Below are positions 25,148-34,320 of a stretch of 64,000 bases of DNA, in pieces. Every line of letters starts with the position of its first letter. Within the stretch, counting starts at the first letter, position 1. A program made the translations under genes and the position numbers. The DNA comes from Edaphobacter sp. (GTDB taxonomy: Bacteria; Acidobacteriota; Terriglobia; Terriglobales; Acidobacteriaceae), in NCBI GenBank assembly GCA_025462645.1, contig JAOAPB010000101.1, positions 62,001 through 126,000 of the forward strand. Direction: 5' to 3'. The notes beneath the pieces were generated by a model. The model was given only the letters and a program-made list of their open reading frames with translations. It searched no databases and had not been told where the DNA came from.

Positions 25148-27238
25148 TTAGTGTTTGACGACTGTGATGGTGAGGGTGCTGGGGTACTGGGTGGAGTGGT
25201 GGATCTGGGTGTGGGCGACTACGCCGGTGGTCTCGTCGTAGTTGTTGCCGCCGGTGTTGAGGTTGCGGTCGAAGCGGGGGAAGTTTGATCCGGCTACTTC
25301 GATGCGAATGCTGTGGCCGGCGGCGAAGAGGTTGCTAGTGACCATGGGCGAGAGGGTGACCTTGTAGACCTTGTCCTTCTCCATCCATACGGTGTGGTCG
25401 TCGCCATCACGATAGCGCAGGCGCTGGATGGTCTCGTCGAGGTTGTAGGCTGTGCCGTCGGGGAGGACGTCGATGACTTTGACGGTGACGTCGGTGTCCT
25501 TTACGTCGGAGGAGACGTAGAGGGTGGCGGTGATGGGGCCGGAGACCTCGGTGTCTTCCTTGAAGGGCTCAGAGGTATAGACGAGGATGTCGGGGCGCTC
25601 TTCCATCTTGCGCTGGTCGAGAGCACCGCCCATGCCGGGGATGGTGTTGGCGGCGCAGCAGACGTTGCCGCCGTAGCTGGGGGTGGGATGCATGGGATCG
25701 TAGGTGAAGAGGTCGGGAAGATCGGCTTTCAGGGATGTGAGGGTGCGGGTCGTGGCTGGAGGAGAAGCAGGTCTCTCCGCTACGGCGGCAAAGTGCGCCG
25801 CCTCCGGTCGAGATGACACTTCTTTCTTATGGACTGATTTACCGGCTGAAGGAGGGCCGAAGAGGAGTACGCCGTCGCCGTGGAGGGTGTTGGCGTGGCC
25901 GCCGCTGGTGAGGGTGAGGGTGACGGGCTTCGCGCCCTCCGGCGGCCAGGACTTGGAGTGCTGCCACTTGTTGCTGCCCATGGTGAAGTAGGTGACCTTG
26001 GCCTGCTTCTCGAGGAAACCGTTGTCCTCTCCCTTGAGGAAGTGATCGAACCATGCGTAGGTGAGGGCGTCGTAGTCGAGGCGGGCATCGCCCATGCTGC
26101 GTTCGCCGACTACCGTGTTCTCCGTCGCGCGCTTGTACTGGCAGTGAAGGGTTGGGGCGATGACGGCATACTGCTCGTTGGCGGCTTCGCCTTTGGCGTG
26201 CTCGCGGACGAAGTTATAGGCGGCGAGGTTGGGGCCAGTGGAGACGTCGTACCAGGTCATGAACCAGAAGCCGGGGACGTTGATGGGCATGGTGTCGGAC
26301 TGCCAGATGCCGCCCTTGCGCCAGGCCGGATCGTTCGGAGTGCGTTCGATCATGGCTCCGCCGGTGGTGTTGTCCATCTTGTCGGAGTAGATGCCCTTGG
26401 GACCGTCTACGTTTGAGACGATCTCCTGCTCGGGGAGGTGCTCGAAGGCTTTGGCCCAGTCGACGGGGGGCATGGCGGGGGCGAGGTCGAACATCTTCGA
26501 GGCCTTGATGAGGTCGGCCTGGGTGGTGCCTTTGGGGAAGGTGGGGCGGACCTGATTCTGCTCGCCATAGAGCCAGTCTATGAAGAGCATCTGAACGGCT
26601 CCGCCGCGGTACCAGTTGCCCTGCTCGTTGTAGGGGCCGACCTTGCCGACGCCGGCGCCGAAGCTCTGCGGGATGATGGTGGTGAGGGCCTTGTTGCCGA
26701 GGGATGCGGCGGCGAGCTGCCACTCGGCGGTGGAGGAGCAGCCGATGAGGCCGATCTTGCCGGAGGACCAGGGCTGGGTCGCCATCCAGGTGAACTGGTC
26801 GTCGGCGTCGGTGAGGGGCGCGCCGAGGATGTCGTAGTTGCCCTCGGAGAAGAAGTGGCCGCGCTCGTTCATCTCGACGATGGTGTAGCCGCGTTTGACG
26901 GCGTCGAGCTCGGTGGACATGTCGCGGTAGGTGCCGAGCTTTACGTCCCAGAAGTTGAAGTTGTAGGGGGTGCGGGAGAAGATGATGGGGTACTTCTTGC
27001 TGGAGTCGTTGGAGTCTTTGGGGCGGTAGATGTCGGCGGCCATGCGGACGCCGTCGCGCATGGGGACCATGACCTTGCGGTCGATGATGGCGATGTCTTC
27101 GAGCTGCTTCTCGATGGACTCGCGCTTTTCGATGAGGGCCTTGCGCTCCTCAGGCGTGAGGTTCGGCTGGAGGCGTTGTGCGAGGGTTGGGATGGCGAGA
27201 GCGCAGAGGAGTGCAAAGGCGACGGGACAAGGGCGCAT
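25148..27238 (-). CDS. Exported CocE/NonD family hydrolase (X-Pro dipeptidyl-peptidase-like)
   Basis: 696 residues. Signal peptide [20 protein letters not shown], then an alpha/beta hydrolase core ([28 protein letters not shown]). The nucleophile elbow has Ser168 in [11 protein letters not shown], where the usual GxSYxG is GCSSTA. A C-terminal jelly-roll domain carries [13 protein letters not shown] and [16 protein letters not shown]. The family cleaves esters or amides (cocaine esterase, glutaryl acylase, X-Pro peptidase). A segment of about 35 residues near 475-510 is encoded by a palindromic repeat (25769-25819) and looks inserted in frame. Substrate unknown. Confidence 0.83.
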   Translation of the reverse strand: MRPCPVAFALLCALAIPTLAQRLQPNLTPEERKALIEKRESIEKQLEDIAIIDRKVMVPMRDGVRMAADIYRPKDSNDSSKKYPIIFSRTPYNFNFWDVKLGTYRDMSTELDAVKRGYTIVEMNERGHFFSEGNYDILGAPLTDADDQFTWMATQPWSSGKIGLIGCSSTAEWQLAAASLGNKALTTIIPQSFGAGVGKVGPYNEQGNWYRGGAVQMLFIDWLYGEQNQVRPTFPKGTTQADLIKASKMFDLAPAMPPVDWAKAFEHLPEQEIVSNVDGPKGIYSDKMDNTTGGAMIERTPNDPAWRKGGIWQSDTMPINVPGFWFMTWYDVSTGPNLAAYNFVREHAKGEAANEQYAVIAPTLHCQYKRATENTVVGERSMGDARLDYDALTYAWFDHFLKGEDNGFLEKQAKVTYFTMGSNKWQHSKSWPPEGAKPVTLTLTSGGHANTLHGDGVLLFGPPSAGKSVHKKEVSSRPEAAHFAAVAERPASPPATTRTLTSLKADLPDLFTYDPMHPTPSYGGNVCCAANTIPGMGGALDQRKMEERPDILVYTSEPFKEDTEVSGPITATLYVSSDVKDTDVTVKVIDVLPDGTAYNLDETIQRLRYRDGDDHTVWMEKDKVYKVTLSPMVTSNLFAAGHSIRIEVAGSNFPRFDRNLNTGGNNYDETTGVVAHTQIHHSTQYPSTLTITVVKH
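25769..25819. repeat. Imperfect palindrome inserted in frame in the hydrolase gene
   Basis: Perfect inner arms GGCGGC (25784-25789) / GCCGCC (25797-25802), extended outward by GGTCTCTCCG and CCGGTCGAGATGAC, which are near reverse complements. It encodes a low-complexity, charged segment (about [20 protein letters not shown]) that interrupts an otherwise normal hydrolase. I have seen this CATCTCGACCGGAGG-type sequence as a dispersed element in Acidobacteria; that recollection is not checked. Confidence 0.5.
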
Positions 27239-27386
27239 GATGGTGGGAACTCCCTGGTTTTATGTGATGTCAGCGTAACAGAGGCCATAGGTTGTATGTA
27301 TGGGGAGGAAGCGGCTGGAGCAGTCCGGGTGAGTGGGTCGGATTTGCGAATAGTGAGGATGAGCCGCCTCTGCTAGCGAAAAGAAT

Positions 27387-27567
27387 AAAGCCTGGCAGCT
27401 CACGAGATATAACCCATCTTGGGCGTAGGGTAGCAACTATCACGTATCACGCGCGATTCAGGGAGAACGCGCATCACGGCCCAGAGGAATCTATGTCAGC
27501 TGAAGCGTCTGTAATTTTGGGATCTTCTCAACCGGCGACTTTCCTATATCTCGTGCTGTAAGGCTTT
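27387..27567. mobile_element. MITE-like element with terminal inverted repeats, 181 bp
   Basis: Left end AAAGCCTGGCAGCTCACG (27387-27404) continuing to AGATATA (27411). The right end, read in reverse complement, is AAAGCCTTACAGCACG followed by AGATATA (27567 back to 27545). The two share AAAGCCT, CAGC and an 11-bp perfect block CACGAGATATA / TATATCTCGTG. The interior of about 130 bp codes for nothing I can support. No target-site duplication is evident. The rest of 27239-27678 holds only the leader (RBS AAGGAG) of the hydrolase remnant. Confidence 0.45.
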
Positions 27568-27678
27568 CAGTGGCGGCGCGGCAATGGTAGCGACGATGGG
27601 CCTATCGATAACTGCATCAGCTTAATCCCAACCCACGAATGATCTCGATTCGCATGACAACCTATAAGGAGATTCGAA

Positions 27679-28126
27679 ATGAACACAATGACGACCAAAG
27701 GTCGCTCGGGACAGACCTGGAGGGGGAACGACATGGACACCTATGCCGACGACCTCGCTGAACTGTTTGAGAAGCTCGATCTGAAGGACGTCACGATGGT
27801 GGGTCAATCGACCGGTGGCGGCGAGGTCGCTCGCCATATTGGCAGGCATGGCACCAAGCGCGTCTCCAAAGCCGTGCTGATTAGTGCGGTGCCGCCGATC
27901 ATTCTCCGAGCCGGACTTCACGGAAGACCTGAAGAAGATCGATGTTCCCACGTTGATCCTGCATGGGGATGCGGATCAGATTGTACCAATCGCCGATGCC
28001 GCGCCTCTGTCGTCGAAGATTGTCAAGGATGCGAAGCTGAAGGTCTATCCGGGGGCTCCGCACGGCATGTGCACCACCCTCGCGGATGAAGTCAACGCCG
28101 ATCTGCTCGCGTTCCTGCAGTCCTGA
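27679..28126 (+). pseudogene. Degraded alpha/beta hydrolase (non-heme chloroperoxidase type)
   Basis: Three pieces of a chloroperoxidase-like alpha/beta hydrolase survive. MNTMTTK is joined directly to [18 protein letters not shown], so about 50 residues including the first HG-containing strand are missing. The nucleophile region [18 protein letters not shown] follows to VPPIILRA. A second join then skips roughly 90 residues (the cap) and shifts frame to [20 protein letters not shown]. The normal end follows, with [10 protein letters not shown] and the catalytic-histidine motif [10 protein letters not shown], ending at 28126. Both deletions start and stop inside otherwise well-conserved sequence, so the decay is recent. 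It keeps a ribosome binding site (AAGGAG), but no full-length enzyme can be made. Confidence 0.85.
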
Positions 28127-28129
28127 TGT

Positions 28130-28166
28130 TGCGGAAGGCGGGCGTACCTTCGACCGCCCTTCCGCA
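28130..28166 (+). terminator. Strong hairpin after the hydrolase remnant
   Basis: TGCGGAAGG (28130-28138) pairs with CCTTCCGCA (28158-28166), extended by GC-rich near-pairing inside. There is no T-run, so it is terminator-like but may instead be a 3' mRNA stabiliser. Confidence 0.5.
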
Positions 28167-28281
28167 TCTCAGCGGAGATGCTAAGGAACAGCAGCGCTAC
28201 TCCCATGACCTGCATGCGTAAGCGCGTCGACAGAAAGCGTCACTATGCTCTATTATCTGATTCTTAGCACAACCCGGTTTG

Positions 28282-28293
28282 TCAACCGGTTGA
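28282..28293. promoter_or_regulatory. LacI-type operator-like palindrome TCAACCGGTTGA
   Basis: A perfect 12-bp palindrome with a central CG, the hallmark of LacI/GalR-family operators. A related AACCCGGTTT lies just before it. It sits about 85 bases upstream of the phospholipase-like gene at 28379 and may control that operon. No LacI gene is in the window. Confidence 0.45.
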
Positions 28294-28378
28294 ACCCTGG
28301 TCGGAGCATGCTTACACGATTCGTAGACGCTGCTAACAATGAGGTGCATACCGGGCCCCTGATCGAGGTTTCAAATCA

Positions 28379-29599
28379 ATGTCTGCTGATAAATCAAAAG
28401 CTGGTATCCAGCAACTGAAGCATGTGATTGTTCTTATGATGGAGAATCGCTCCTTCGACCACATGCTTGGTGCGTTACACGCAATGAATCCTGCTATCGA
28501 CGGGATAACTGGACAGGAGTCGAACCCGGATACAACGGGGGCGGTCGTTCCAGTTCTCCCCAAGGCGGAGTTCCAGAGTCAGCTTGATCCAGATCCTGAC
28601 CATCACTTTCCCGCAGTGGATCTTCAGATTTATGGTGGACAGACCAGCCCAGATCGCCAGGCCAATATGCAGGGATTCGTGAAGAGTTACTTCAACCAGC
28701 AGCATAATGTCTCTCACTCTCAAAAGATCCTGTACTACTTCACCCCAGACAAACTTCCTGTTCTGACGACCCTGGCAAAAGAGTTTGCCGTCTTCAATCG
28801 CTGGTTCTCCTCGATACCGGGTCCCACGCTCTGCAATCGAGCGTTCGCTCACTATGGCACCTCCTTCGGCAATGTCAGTATGGAGTTGTTTTACTGGAAC
28901 AAGATCTACAAGAGCATCTACGAACGCCTTTTCGCTGCCAAACGGAGTGTCAAGCTCTTCTACTTCGATCAGGCGAGTTCAACGCTTGAGGTCGTCAACC
29001 TGCTTAAGAATCAGCCTGATTTATTCGGAACTTTCGACGATTTTCTGCACGCCTGCGACAGCAATAAGCTGCCCGAGTACAGTTTCATCGAGCCCAACTA
29101 CACAGATCATGATGCTATCGACGGATCTGGAGAGGCCATTGCGTCCGACCAGCATCCCGATCACGATGTCCGCGCCGGCGAGCAGTTTATCGCTACCGTG
29201 TACAACAAGATTCGCCAGAATCCCGCACTCTGGAGGAGCACTGCGCTCTTGATTGTCTATGACGAGCACGGTGGCATCTTCGATCATGTGCCTCCACCTT
29301 CCTGCCCGCCGGATGGCTTCGTCGCCCAGCCAAAGGAGACGGGTACTCCAGAGCCCTTCCACTTCGATCGGCTGGGCGTTCGCGTGCCAGCCATTCTCGT
29401 CTCGCCATGGGTGCAGAAGGGACTTGTGATCAATGACGTGTTCGAGCACGCATCGATTCCAGCGACGATCACTGACTTCTTTATCGGCCCTTACGATGCG
29501 CGTTCGCCGCGCGAGAAGACGGCTAACACCTTTCTCGATCATGTGACGCTCGATACCATGCGTGCTGATGGAGATTGTCCAGTTTTCGCGATCGACTGA
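28379..29599 (+). CDS. Phospholipase C / acid phosphatase-type phosphoesterase, 406 aa
   Basis: Belongs to the alkaline-phosphatase-like phosphoesterase family that includes bacterial phospholipase C and AcpA. Diagnostic motifs are VLMMENRSFDHMLG (18-31, metal and nucleophile region), RWFSSIPGPTLCNRAF, FIEPNYTDHD, and YDEHGGIFDHVPPP, which supplies further metal ligands. AILVSPWVQKG and FEHASIPATITDFF complete the core. No signal peptide is visible at MSADKSKAGI, so the protein is cytoplasmic or exported by another route. It heads a three-gene unit with the small protein at 29616 and the beta-barrel at 30017. The substrate, a phosphodiester or phosphomonoester, is inferred. Confidence 0.86.
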   Translation: MSADKSKAGIQQLKHVIVLMMENRSFDHMLGALHAMNPAIDGITGQESNPDTTGAVVPVLPKAEFQSQLDPDPDHHFPAVDLQIYGGQTSPDRQANMQGFVKSYFNQQHNVSHSQKILYYFTPDKLPVLTTLAKEFAVFNRWFSSIPGPTLCNRAFAHYGTSFGNVSMELFYWNKIYKSIYERLFAAKRSVKLFYFDQASSTLEVVNLLKNQPDLFGTFDDFLHACDSNKLPEYSFIEPNYTDHDAIDGSGEAIASDQHPDHDVRAGEQFIATVYNKIRQNPALWRSTALLIVYDEHGGIFDHVPPPSCPPDGFVAQPKETGTPEPFHFDRLGVRVPAILVSPWVQKGLVINDVFEHASIPATITDFFIGPYDARSPREKTANTFLDHVTLDTMRADGDCPVFAID

Positions 29600-29615
29600 A
29601 TGCAGGAGGCGCAAC

Positions 29616-30020
29616 TTGGATCCAATTCGCGTTCCCCGACCACCACAGCTAGCCTTCAATAAGAATCGCCCGATCTCGGACCTGCTTAAAGCGCAGATTA
29701 AGCACTTTCAGCATCTGGAGGACAAGCTCCACCCGGATATGCGGAGCTCGATGCCAGCACATGAACTTACTACGGAGTCAGCGGCTGCGCGGTACATAGC
29801 CCATATGACCGAAACGCTTCGCAGTGAGTCGCTTGCACGGTCACTTCCGCAGCCTCGCCGCATCCGCACCGTCACGACAGATGCCAGCCGACCGAAGAGC
29901 GGACTTGCGATAGCCGCAGCCGAGGATAACGGAAGAGCAACAAAGCCATCTCGGACGAAGAAATCCGTCTCCAAACCTAAGGGTTCCGCGAAAGATAAAA
30001 AGCAAGGGAAGCGGTCATGA
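29616..30020 (+). CDS. Hypothetical protein with Lys-rich tail, 134 aa
   Basis: I place the start at the TTG at 29616, preceded by GCAGGAGGCG at good spacing and 16 bases after the phosphoesterase stop. An ATG further upstream would overlap that gene. The body contains a helical segment (SDLLKAQIKHFQHLEDKLHP) and ends in a Lys/Arg/Ser-rich tail from about residue 110 (SRTKKSVSKPKGSAKDKKQG). The ATG of the next gene overlaps its stop (ATGA), so the two are translationally coupled. It could be a nucleic-acid- or membrane-binding partner of the phosphoesterase. Family not recognised. Confidence 0.6.
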   Translation: MDPIRVPRPPQLAFNKNRPISDLLKAQIKHFQHLEDKLHPDMRSSMPAHELTTESAAARYIAHMTETLRSESLARSLPQPRRIRTVTTDASRPKSGLAIAAAEDNGRATKPSRTKKSVSKPKGSAKDKKQGKRS

Positions 30021-31444
30021 TCGTCACGACGCGGCTTTCCGTCATGATGGGCGTTGTTCTGTGCGTTTCCTCTGCGTGCGCTCAAAACGAAGGCCGGATT
30101 GCTTCAGATTTCCGACGTGAAGGCAAAGCTCTTCAGTCCTGTAAGACTTTTAAGCTTGGAAGTATCGCGAGCTGCGGAGAGACACTGGTTACGGGTCAAC
30201 CCTTGCACATTGCGGTCGGCAGTCTTGCTCCTCAAAACGGGATTGGCGCTGGACTCGCGTTTGTCGAACACAAGAACCTTCCCTCGGAGTGGCGTCTCAA
30301 CTGGAATGCCGATGCGGTCGGCACCGGCAACGGCTCATGGCGAGCCGGAGCCTATATGAAGGCCTACCGTCTTCCAGGAGGACCGATTCGTGTTATTTAT
30401 CCCGGGCCATCATCCAGTCCAACCAAGAAGAGCGCTCCGCTCTACCGTTCCGCACCTGTGTTCAACCTCTATGCTCAGGCAATCTCTCTTCAGCACGTCG
30501 ATTACTTCGGTCTGGGACCAGCGTCGACTCCCGCTGGACACAGCGTATTCGGGATCAGGCAGACAATCGTCGGCGTAAATGCGCTCATTCCGGTCTCAGG
30601 GAAGGCCAACATCAGCTTGTTAGGAGAGCTCAATGGCCGCTTTCCATCGATCAGGGGCAATCACACAGATACATACCCATCGATCGAGCAAGTCTACAAC
30701 GAAGCCACAGCGCCTGGTCTAACCCAGGAGGCCGCATTTATTCAGGCGGGAGAAGGAGTCCGCTTACGGCCATCACTGTTAGGTGACCGCTTTCGTCTCA
30801 ACTATATTCTCCAGTTCCAACAGTTCATCGCGCCGTCTGCGTCGCAATATTCTTTCCGCCGATGGAGCGCAGACTTCGAGCATCAGATTCCCTTGTATCG
30901 TAATGTCCGTCTCACTGCAGCTCGGGACCAAAATGGACCAGATGATTGTTCATCGTCCTCGTCGCCGACCGATGTAGCGCGTCCTTGCCCACACATCTCA
31001 TTGACTCAGAATCTGGAAGGTTCCATCAGTATTCGTCTCCTAATGACTGGCTCCATTGCTAATGCTGGTCACGTAGTGCCGTTTTATTTCGATCCCACCC
31101 TTGGTGGTTCCGATATCAATGGCGTACCCATGCTGGCGAGTTATCCTGACTACCGCTTCAGGGCTCCTAATTTGATTTTGCTGCGTGAGACCTTCGAACA
31201 CTCTATCGGTAAGCTACCGATCGGTTTCATTTTTTCTATTGATGAAGCAAAGGTGGGCCTTCGACGTGGAGACATTGAGTTCACACATCTACAGCACACC
31301 TTTTCCACGGGCCTTACCGTTCGTGCAGGAGGACTACCTGTAGTTTCGTTCCTCTTTTCCTGGGGTGGGAACGAAGGCAACCACACGACAGCCAGCGTCA
31401 ACAATGCCCTACTTGGAGGGTCAAGCCGTCCTTCCCTTTTCTGA
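30017..31444 (+). CDS. Outer-membrane beta-barrel protein (bacterial surface antigen type)
   Basis: 475 residues. Signal peptide RLSVMMGVVLCVSSACAQ, then alternating amphipathic strands typical of a barrel (GIGAGLAFVEHKN, EWRLNWNADAVGTGNG, RLNYILQFQQF, FRRWSADFEHQIPL). A late segment LPVVSFLFSWGGNEGNHTT is close to the C-terminus. The pattern resembles Omp85-type surface antigen barrels without POTRA domains. The final residues (SSRPSLF) end in Phe as expected for barrel insertion. Translationally coupled to the preceding gene, so the phosphoesterase, the Lys-rich protein and the barrel likely act together at the envelope. Confidence 0.7.
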   Translation: MIVTTRLSVMMGVVLCVSSACAQNEGRIASDFRREGKALQSCKTFKLGSIASCGETLVTGQPLHIAVGSLAPQNGIGAGLAFVEHKNLPSEWRLNWNADAVGTGNGSWRAGAYMKAYRLPGGPIRVIYPGPSSSPTKKSAPLYRSAPVFNLYAQAISLQHVDYFGLGPASTPAGHSVFGIRQTIVGVNALIPVSGKANISLLGELNGRFPSIRGNHTDTYPSIEQVYNEATAPGLTQEAAFIQAGEGVRLRPSLLGDRFRLNYILQFQQFIAPSASQYSFRRWSADFEHQIPLYRNVRLTAARDQNGPDDCSSSSSPTDVARPCPHISLTQNLEGSISIRLLMTGSIANAGHVVPFYFDPTLGGSDINGVPMLASYPDYRFRAPNLILLRETFEHSIGKLPIGFIFSIDEAKVGLRRGDIEFTHLQHTFSTGLTVRAGGLPVVSFLFSWGGNEGNHTTASVNNALLGGSSRPSLF

Positions 31445-31537
31445 AGTACGGATAACAGATTGCGTGTCGGCTTCCGCTAGACGAGCTCGCGCGCTCTGTC
31501 ATGCAAGTTGGTTAGTGCAATGTCCATCCTGTTCGGC

Positions 31538-31850
31538 TCACCACGAACCAAAGCCATCCGCGAGCTTCAAAGCCTGAGATGCTTTGACTCTGGCCGGCAT
31601 CGGCGGGGTGAACTGATCGACCACAGCTTCAATCAACGCTAGCTCGCGGCGACCAAGCACGCCATCCAGCTAAGCTCCGCACGTGTCTTGATCTTCGATC
31701 CTGATGGCTTCAATGCCCGCTCCGCGTGCGATGGTTACAAAATGGGCGGGTATAAGGTCGCATTTTATATTCAGGATCTCCCGAAAAGACCATCTGCTCC
31801 CATTTGATTCTGTCCCAATGTATTGTTCTTGATCAAAAGCCAGGCGGCCA
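31538..31850 (-). pseudogene. C-terminal remnant of a TPP-dependent pyruvate oxidase/acetolactate-synthase-like enzyme
   Basis: Read leftward, the conserved C-terminal sequence of PoxB-type enzymes appears in three frames. LLIKNNTLGQ (about 31810-31840) continues one base out of frame as IKWEQMVFSGDPEYK. After a second shift it continues as CDLIPAHFVTIARGAGIEAI. An in-frame TAG then breaks the frame after DTCGA, and the rest reads LDGVLGRRELALIEAVVDQF followed by TPPMPARVKASQALKLADG up to a stop at 31538-31540. The thiamine diphosphate NNxxLG motif is intact, but two frameshifts and a stop make the gene dead. The N-terminal part, several hundred residues, is missing where the membrane-protein gene (31863) begins. 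Confidence 0.85.
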
Positions 31851-31862
31851 CTTGATGGCATC

Positions 31863-32270
31863 TCAGGTACTTATGCGCTCCTGGTGTGCCCGATCGCTGT
31901 TCCAATCGGTCATGCCGACGACAGATGCTTCTGCAAGAGAGTTCATCTCGAAGATCTTTGCGGCGGGCGTATCTCTGAAACCGAAGGCCAGAGGAAACAG
32001 CCATGAGCTCGAGGCGAAGACGTAGTCCATCTTTCCGTGCGTCTCGAAGGAGATAACTGGCTTTACACCGTACCGATAGTCGGTGAGGAGGGATTGAACC
32101 AAGATGAAGCCGCTGGTCGCGAACGCCGCGCATGCTGCACGTTTGTTCGAGCGGCTACAAAGTAGCCCCACGGTGAAGAAGAACGCGGAGTGCGCGTAAT
32201 CGATCACACCATGTGCCGTTGGGCTGATGACCTTTGGAAATTTTCTTTCCAAACCTTGTCCTATGAGCAT
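31863..32270 (-). CDS. Small membrane protein, 135 aa
   Basis: Four hydrophobic segments (VIDYAHSAFFFTVGLLC, AACAAFATSGFILVQSLL, VFASSSWLFPLAFGF and a weaker last one) around the conserved-looking TAHGVIDY and PVISFETHGKMDYV. I recall similar DUF-type proteins next to SRPBCC and alcohol dehydrogenase genes in Acidobacteria. Function unknown. ATG at 32268-32270 with AAAGGAG upstream. It follows the alcohol dehydrogenase by 63 bases in the same direction. Confidence 0.75.
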   Translation of the reverse strand: MLIGQGLERKFPKVISPTAHGVIDYAHSAFFFTVGLLCSRSNKRAACAAFATSGFILVQSLLTDYRYGVKPVISFETHGKMDYVFASSSWLFPLAFGFRDTPAAKIFEMNSLAEASVVGMTDWNSDRAHQERIST

Positions 32271-32333
32271 CGCGTGCTCCTTTCCTGCAAGGTTGGGTAG
32301 AGGCCATCTGTGTGATGGCCTCTACCTGTATAT

Positions 32334-33527
32334 TTATGCAGCTGCTGTCTCTTCCCAAGGCTTCAAGACGACCTTTGTGCATCGGTCTCTCTTGTCCCGG
32401 AACATCCGGTACGCATCAGGTGCCGCATCTAGCGGCAAAGTGTGACTGATGACGAACGAAGGGTCTATATCGCCCGCTTGAACGCGATCGAGTAGAGGCT
32501 GCATGTAGCGCATCATGTGGGTCTGGCCGGTCTTCATCGTCAATCCCTTGTTCATGAACGCACCCATCGGCAACTTGTCGATGAAGCCAGCATAGACTCC
32601 GGGCACAGAGACTGTGCCTCCCTTTTTGCATGCCATGATGGCCTGACGCAGAACAATGGGGCGGTCCATCTGCATACGTGTCATCTGCTTGGCGCGGTCC
32701 ATCGCAAACAGCACGCCGTGACCGGAAGCTTCCATTCCGACTACATCCATGCAGGAATCCGGTCCGTGATTCCCGGTGAGATCGTGGAGGGCTTCCACGA
32801 CATCGACTTCCTCGAAGTTCAACGTTTCAGCTCCTGCCGCCCGGGCCATCTCCAGGCGCTCGGGAACGCGGTCGATCGCGATGACGCGACCTGCGCCTAA
32901 CATGAAGCAGCTGCGAATCGCGAACTGGCCTACAGGTCCACATCCCCATAGCGCAACAGTATCGCCAGGCCGTATATTGCAGTTCTCCGCCCCCATATAG
33001 CCGGTTGGAAAGATGTCTGAAAGAAAGACCACCTTTTCGTCAGGTAGGCCGTTTGGGATTTTGATTGGCCCAACATCGGCAAAAGGAACACGGGCATACT
33101 GAGCCTGCCCGCCCGAGTAGCCGCCCAACATATGGGTATAGCCGAAGAGACCGGATGGGGAGTAGCCCATCATCTTCTCCGCGATCCAGGCATTTGGGTT
33201 GGAGTTATCGCAACATGACCAAAGCTGGTCCTTGCAGGACTGACACTGTCCGCAGGCGATGGTAAACGGAACAACAACCCGATCGCCTACGTTCAGTCTT
33301 TCCTTGTCGATTCCGGGTCCGACTTCGACGACCTCGCCCATGAACTCGTGGCCAAGGATGTCCCCTTGCTCCAGAGTCGGAACAAAGCCATCATATAGAT
33401 GTAGATCGGAACCGCAGATGCATGTGGTGGTGATGCGAACGATAGCGTCGCGCGGGTTCAATATTTTCGGGTCAGGCACATCATGCACCTGCATCTTCTC
33501 TTTGCCCATCCAACAGACTGCTTTCAT
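32334..33527 (-). CDS. Zinc-dependent alcohol dehydrogenase (formaldehyde dehydrogenase-like), 397 aa
   Basis: Medium-chain dehydrogenase. Catalytic zinc ligands Cys38 (CICGSDLH) and His60-Glu61 (GHEFMG); structural zinc ligands Cys92, Cys95, Cys98 and Cys106. The NAD-binding Rossmann fold has [15 protein letters not shown] (about 187-201). The extended insert ([20 protein letters not shown]) and overall pattern match the glutathione-independent formaldehyde/alcohol dehydrogenase group. The ATG at 33525-33527 has CAAAGGAGCTG upstream. The gene is the middle member of a leftward SRPBCC - ADH - membrane protein operon. Likely role: NAD-dependent oxidation of a short aldehyde or alcohol; the substrate is inferred. 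Confidence 0.86.
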   Translation of the reverse strand: MKAVCWMGKEKMQVHDVPDPKILNPRDAIVRITTTCICGSDLHLYDGFVPTLEQGDILGHEFMGEVVEVGPGIDKERLNVGDRVVVPFTIACGQCQSCKDQLWSCCDNSNPNAWIAEKMMGYSPSGLFGYTHMLGGYSGGQAQYARVPFADVGPIKIPNGLPDEKVVFLSDIFPTGYMGAENCNIRPGDTVALWGCGPVGQFAIRSCFMLGAGRVIAIDRVPERLEMARAAGAETLNFEEVDVVEALHDLTGNHGPDSCMDVVGMEASGHGVLFAMDRAKQMTRMQMDRPIVLRQAIMACKKGGTVSVPGVYAGFIDKLPMGAFMNKGLTMKTGQTHMMRYMQPLLDRVQAGDIDPSFVISHTLPLDAAPDAYRMFRDKRDRCTKVVLKPWEETAAA

Positions 33528-33564
33528 AACAGCTCCTTTGCTTCGTGTAGGTTGTAGTCGGAGG

Positions 33565-34320
33565 TCAGGCACTTCTGCGAAGCTCGGGAGGTGCCTGTGG
33601 CTCGGGGTGATTGCTGGTTTCGCGAAAGAGAATCTGCTCGGTATGACCGTGAATGCCACGGGGCCCGTGCGTTTGTCCTACAGTAGTCGGCGTCTCGCCA
33701 GTCTCCACCAACGCCTTGAAGCGTCGGAGGTCTTCTCGGACAACAAACTCTGGATGCTTGCCAAGCGCTGTGGCAAGGCCAACCGCAGCCGGTCCACCGG
33801 GAAGACTGTACTGAACTTCGGCCGTGACAAAAGTTCCACGATTCTGCGGGTCGGGTCGGAACGTCACAGAGCCACTATTCTCGATCTCGGAGCCAGGGAG
33901 AGAGCGCCACGAGATTCGTTCGTTCTGACGCTCCTCTGTGATCTCCGCGTTCCAGCGGACCTCCCGGTCCATGGGACCACGGGCTACCCACTCTGATCGT
34001 TGGCCATCAAGCACTCGCACCGATTTCAGGTGACTCATAAAACGAGGTAAGTTTTCGAAGTTGCGCCATAAGTCATACGCCTTCTGCGGGGACGAATTGA
34101 TCAGGAAGGTGGCTTTTGCTGAACTTCGATGAGAGGATAACTGTGATTTCGCGGTCCTAAAGGCAAGGACTCCGCCGGCTGTTGCGAGCATCGTCCCAGG
34201 CTTGGACCGGCGGCTGAGACCATAGACGATGAGTGCCCCTGCCCCAAACAGCAGGCCTTTGGGACCGAATGGTAGTTGAGATGAAAATCGCGGAGGGGAT
34301 CCGCCTGAATGCTGTTTCAT
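33565..34320 (-). CDS. SRPBCC (START/polyketide-cyclase-like) protein with N-terminal membrane segment, 251 aa
   Basis: Start at 34320 ([11 protein letters not shown]), preceded by AAAGGAG. Near residues 18-55 two hydrophobic stretches ([19 protein letters not shown] and [14 protein letters not shown]) are separated by basic residues. The SRPBCC domain follows (about 68-200: [69 protein letters not shown]). It ends in a His/Pro-rich tail. Such domains bind hydrophobic ligands. First gene of the operon with the alcohol dehydrogenase. A longer version starting at 34443 exists, but the ribosome binding site favours this one. Confidence 0.82.
   Translation of the reverse strand: MKQHSGGSPPRFSSQLPFGPKGLLFGAGALIVYGLSRRSKPGTMLATAGGVLAFRTAKSQLSSHRSSAKATFLINSSPQKAYDLWRNFENLPRFMSHLKSVRVLDGQRSEWVARGPMDREVRWNAEITEERQNERISWRSLPGSEIENSGSVTFRPDPQNRGTFVTAEVQYSLPGGPAAVGLATALGKHPEFVVREDLRRFKALVETGETPTTVGQTHGPRGIHGHTEQILFRETSNHPEPQAPPELRRSA

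Noticed and set aside
25313-26416. Rightward frames of up to 178 codons opposite the CocE-type hydrolase
   Set aside because: Gly/Val/Glu-rich antisense frames of a real gene, with no ribosome binding site or domain.
27292-27561. 89-codon rightward frame
   Set aside because: It lies across the MITE-like element and has no start signal or recognisable motif.
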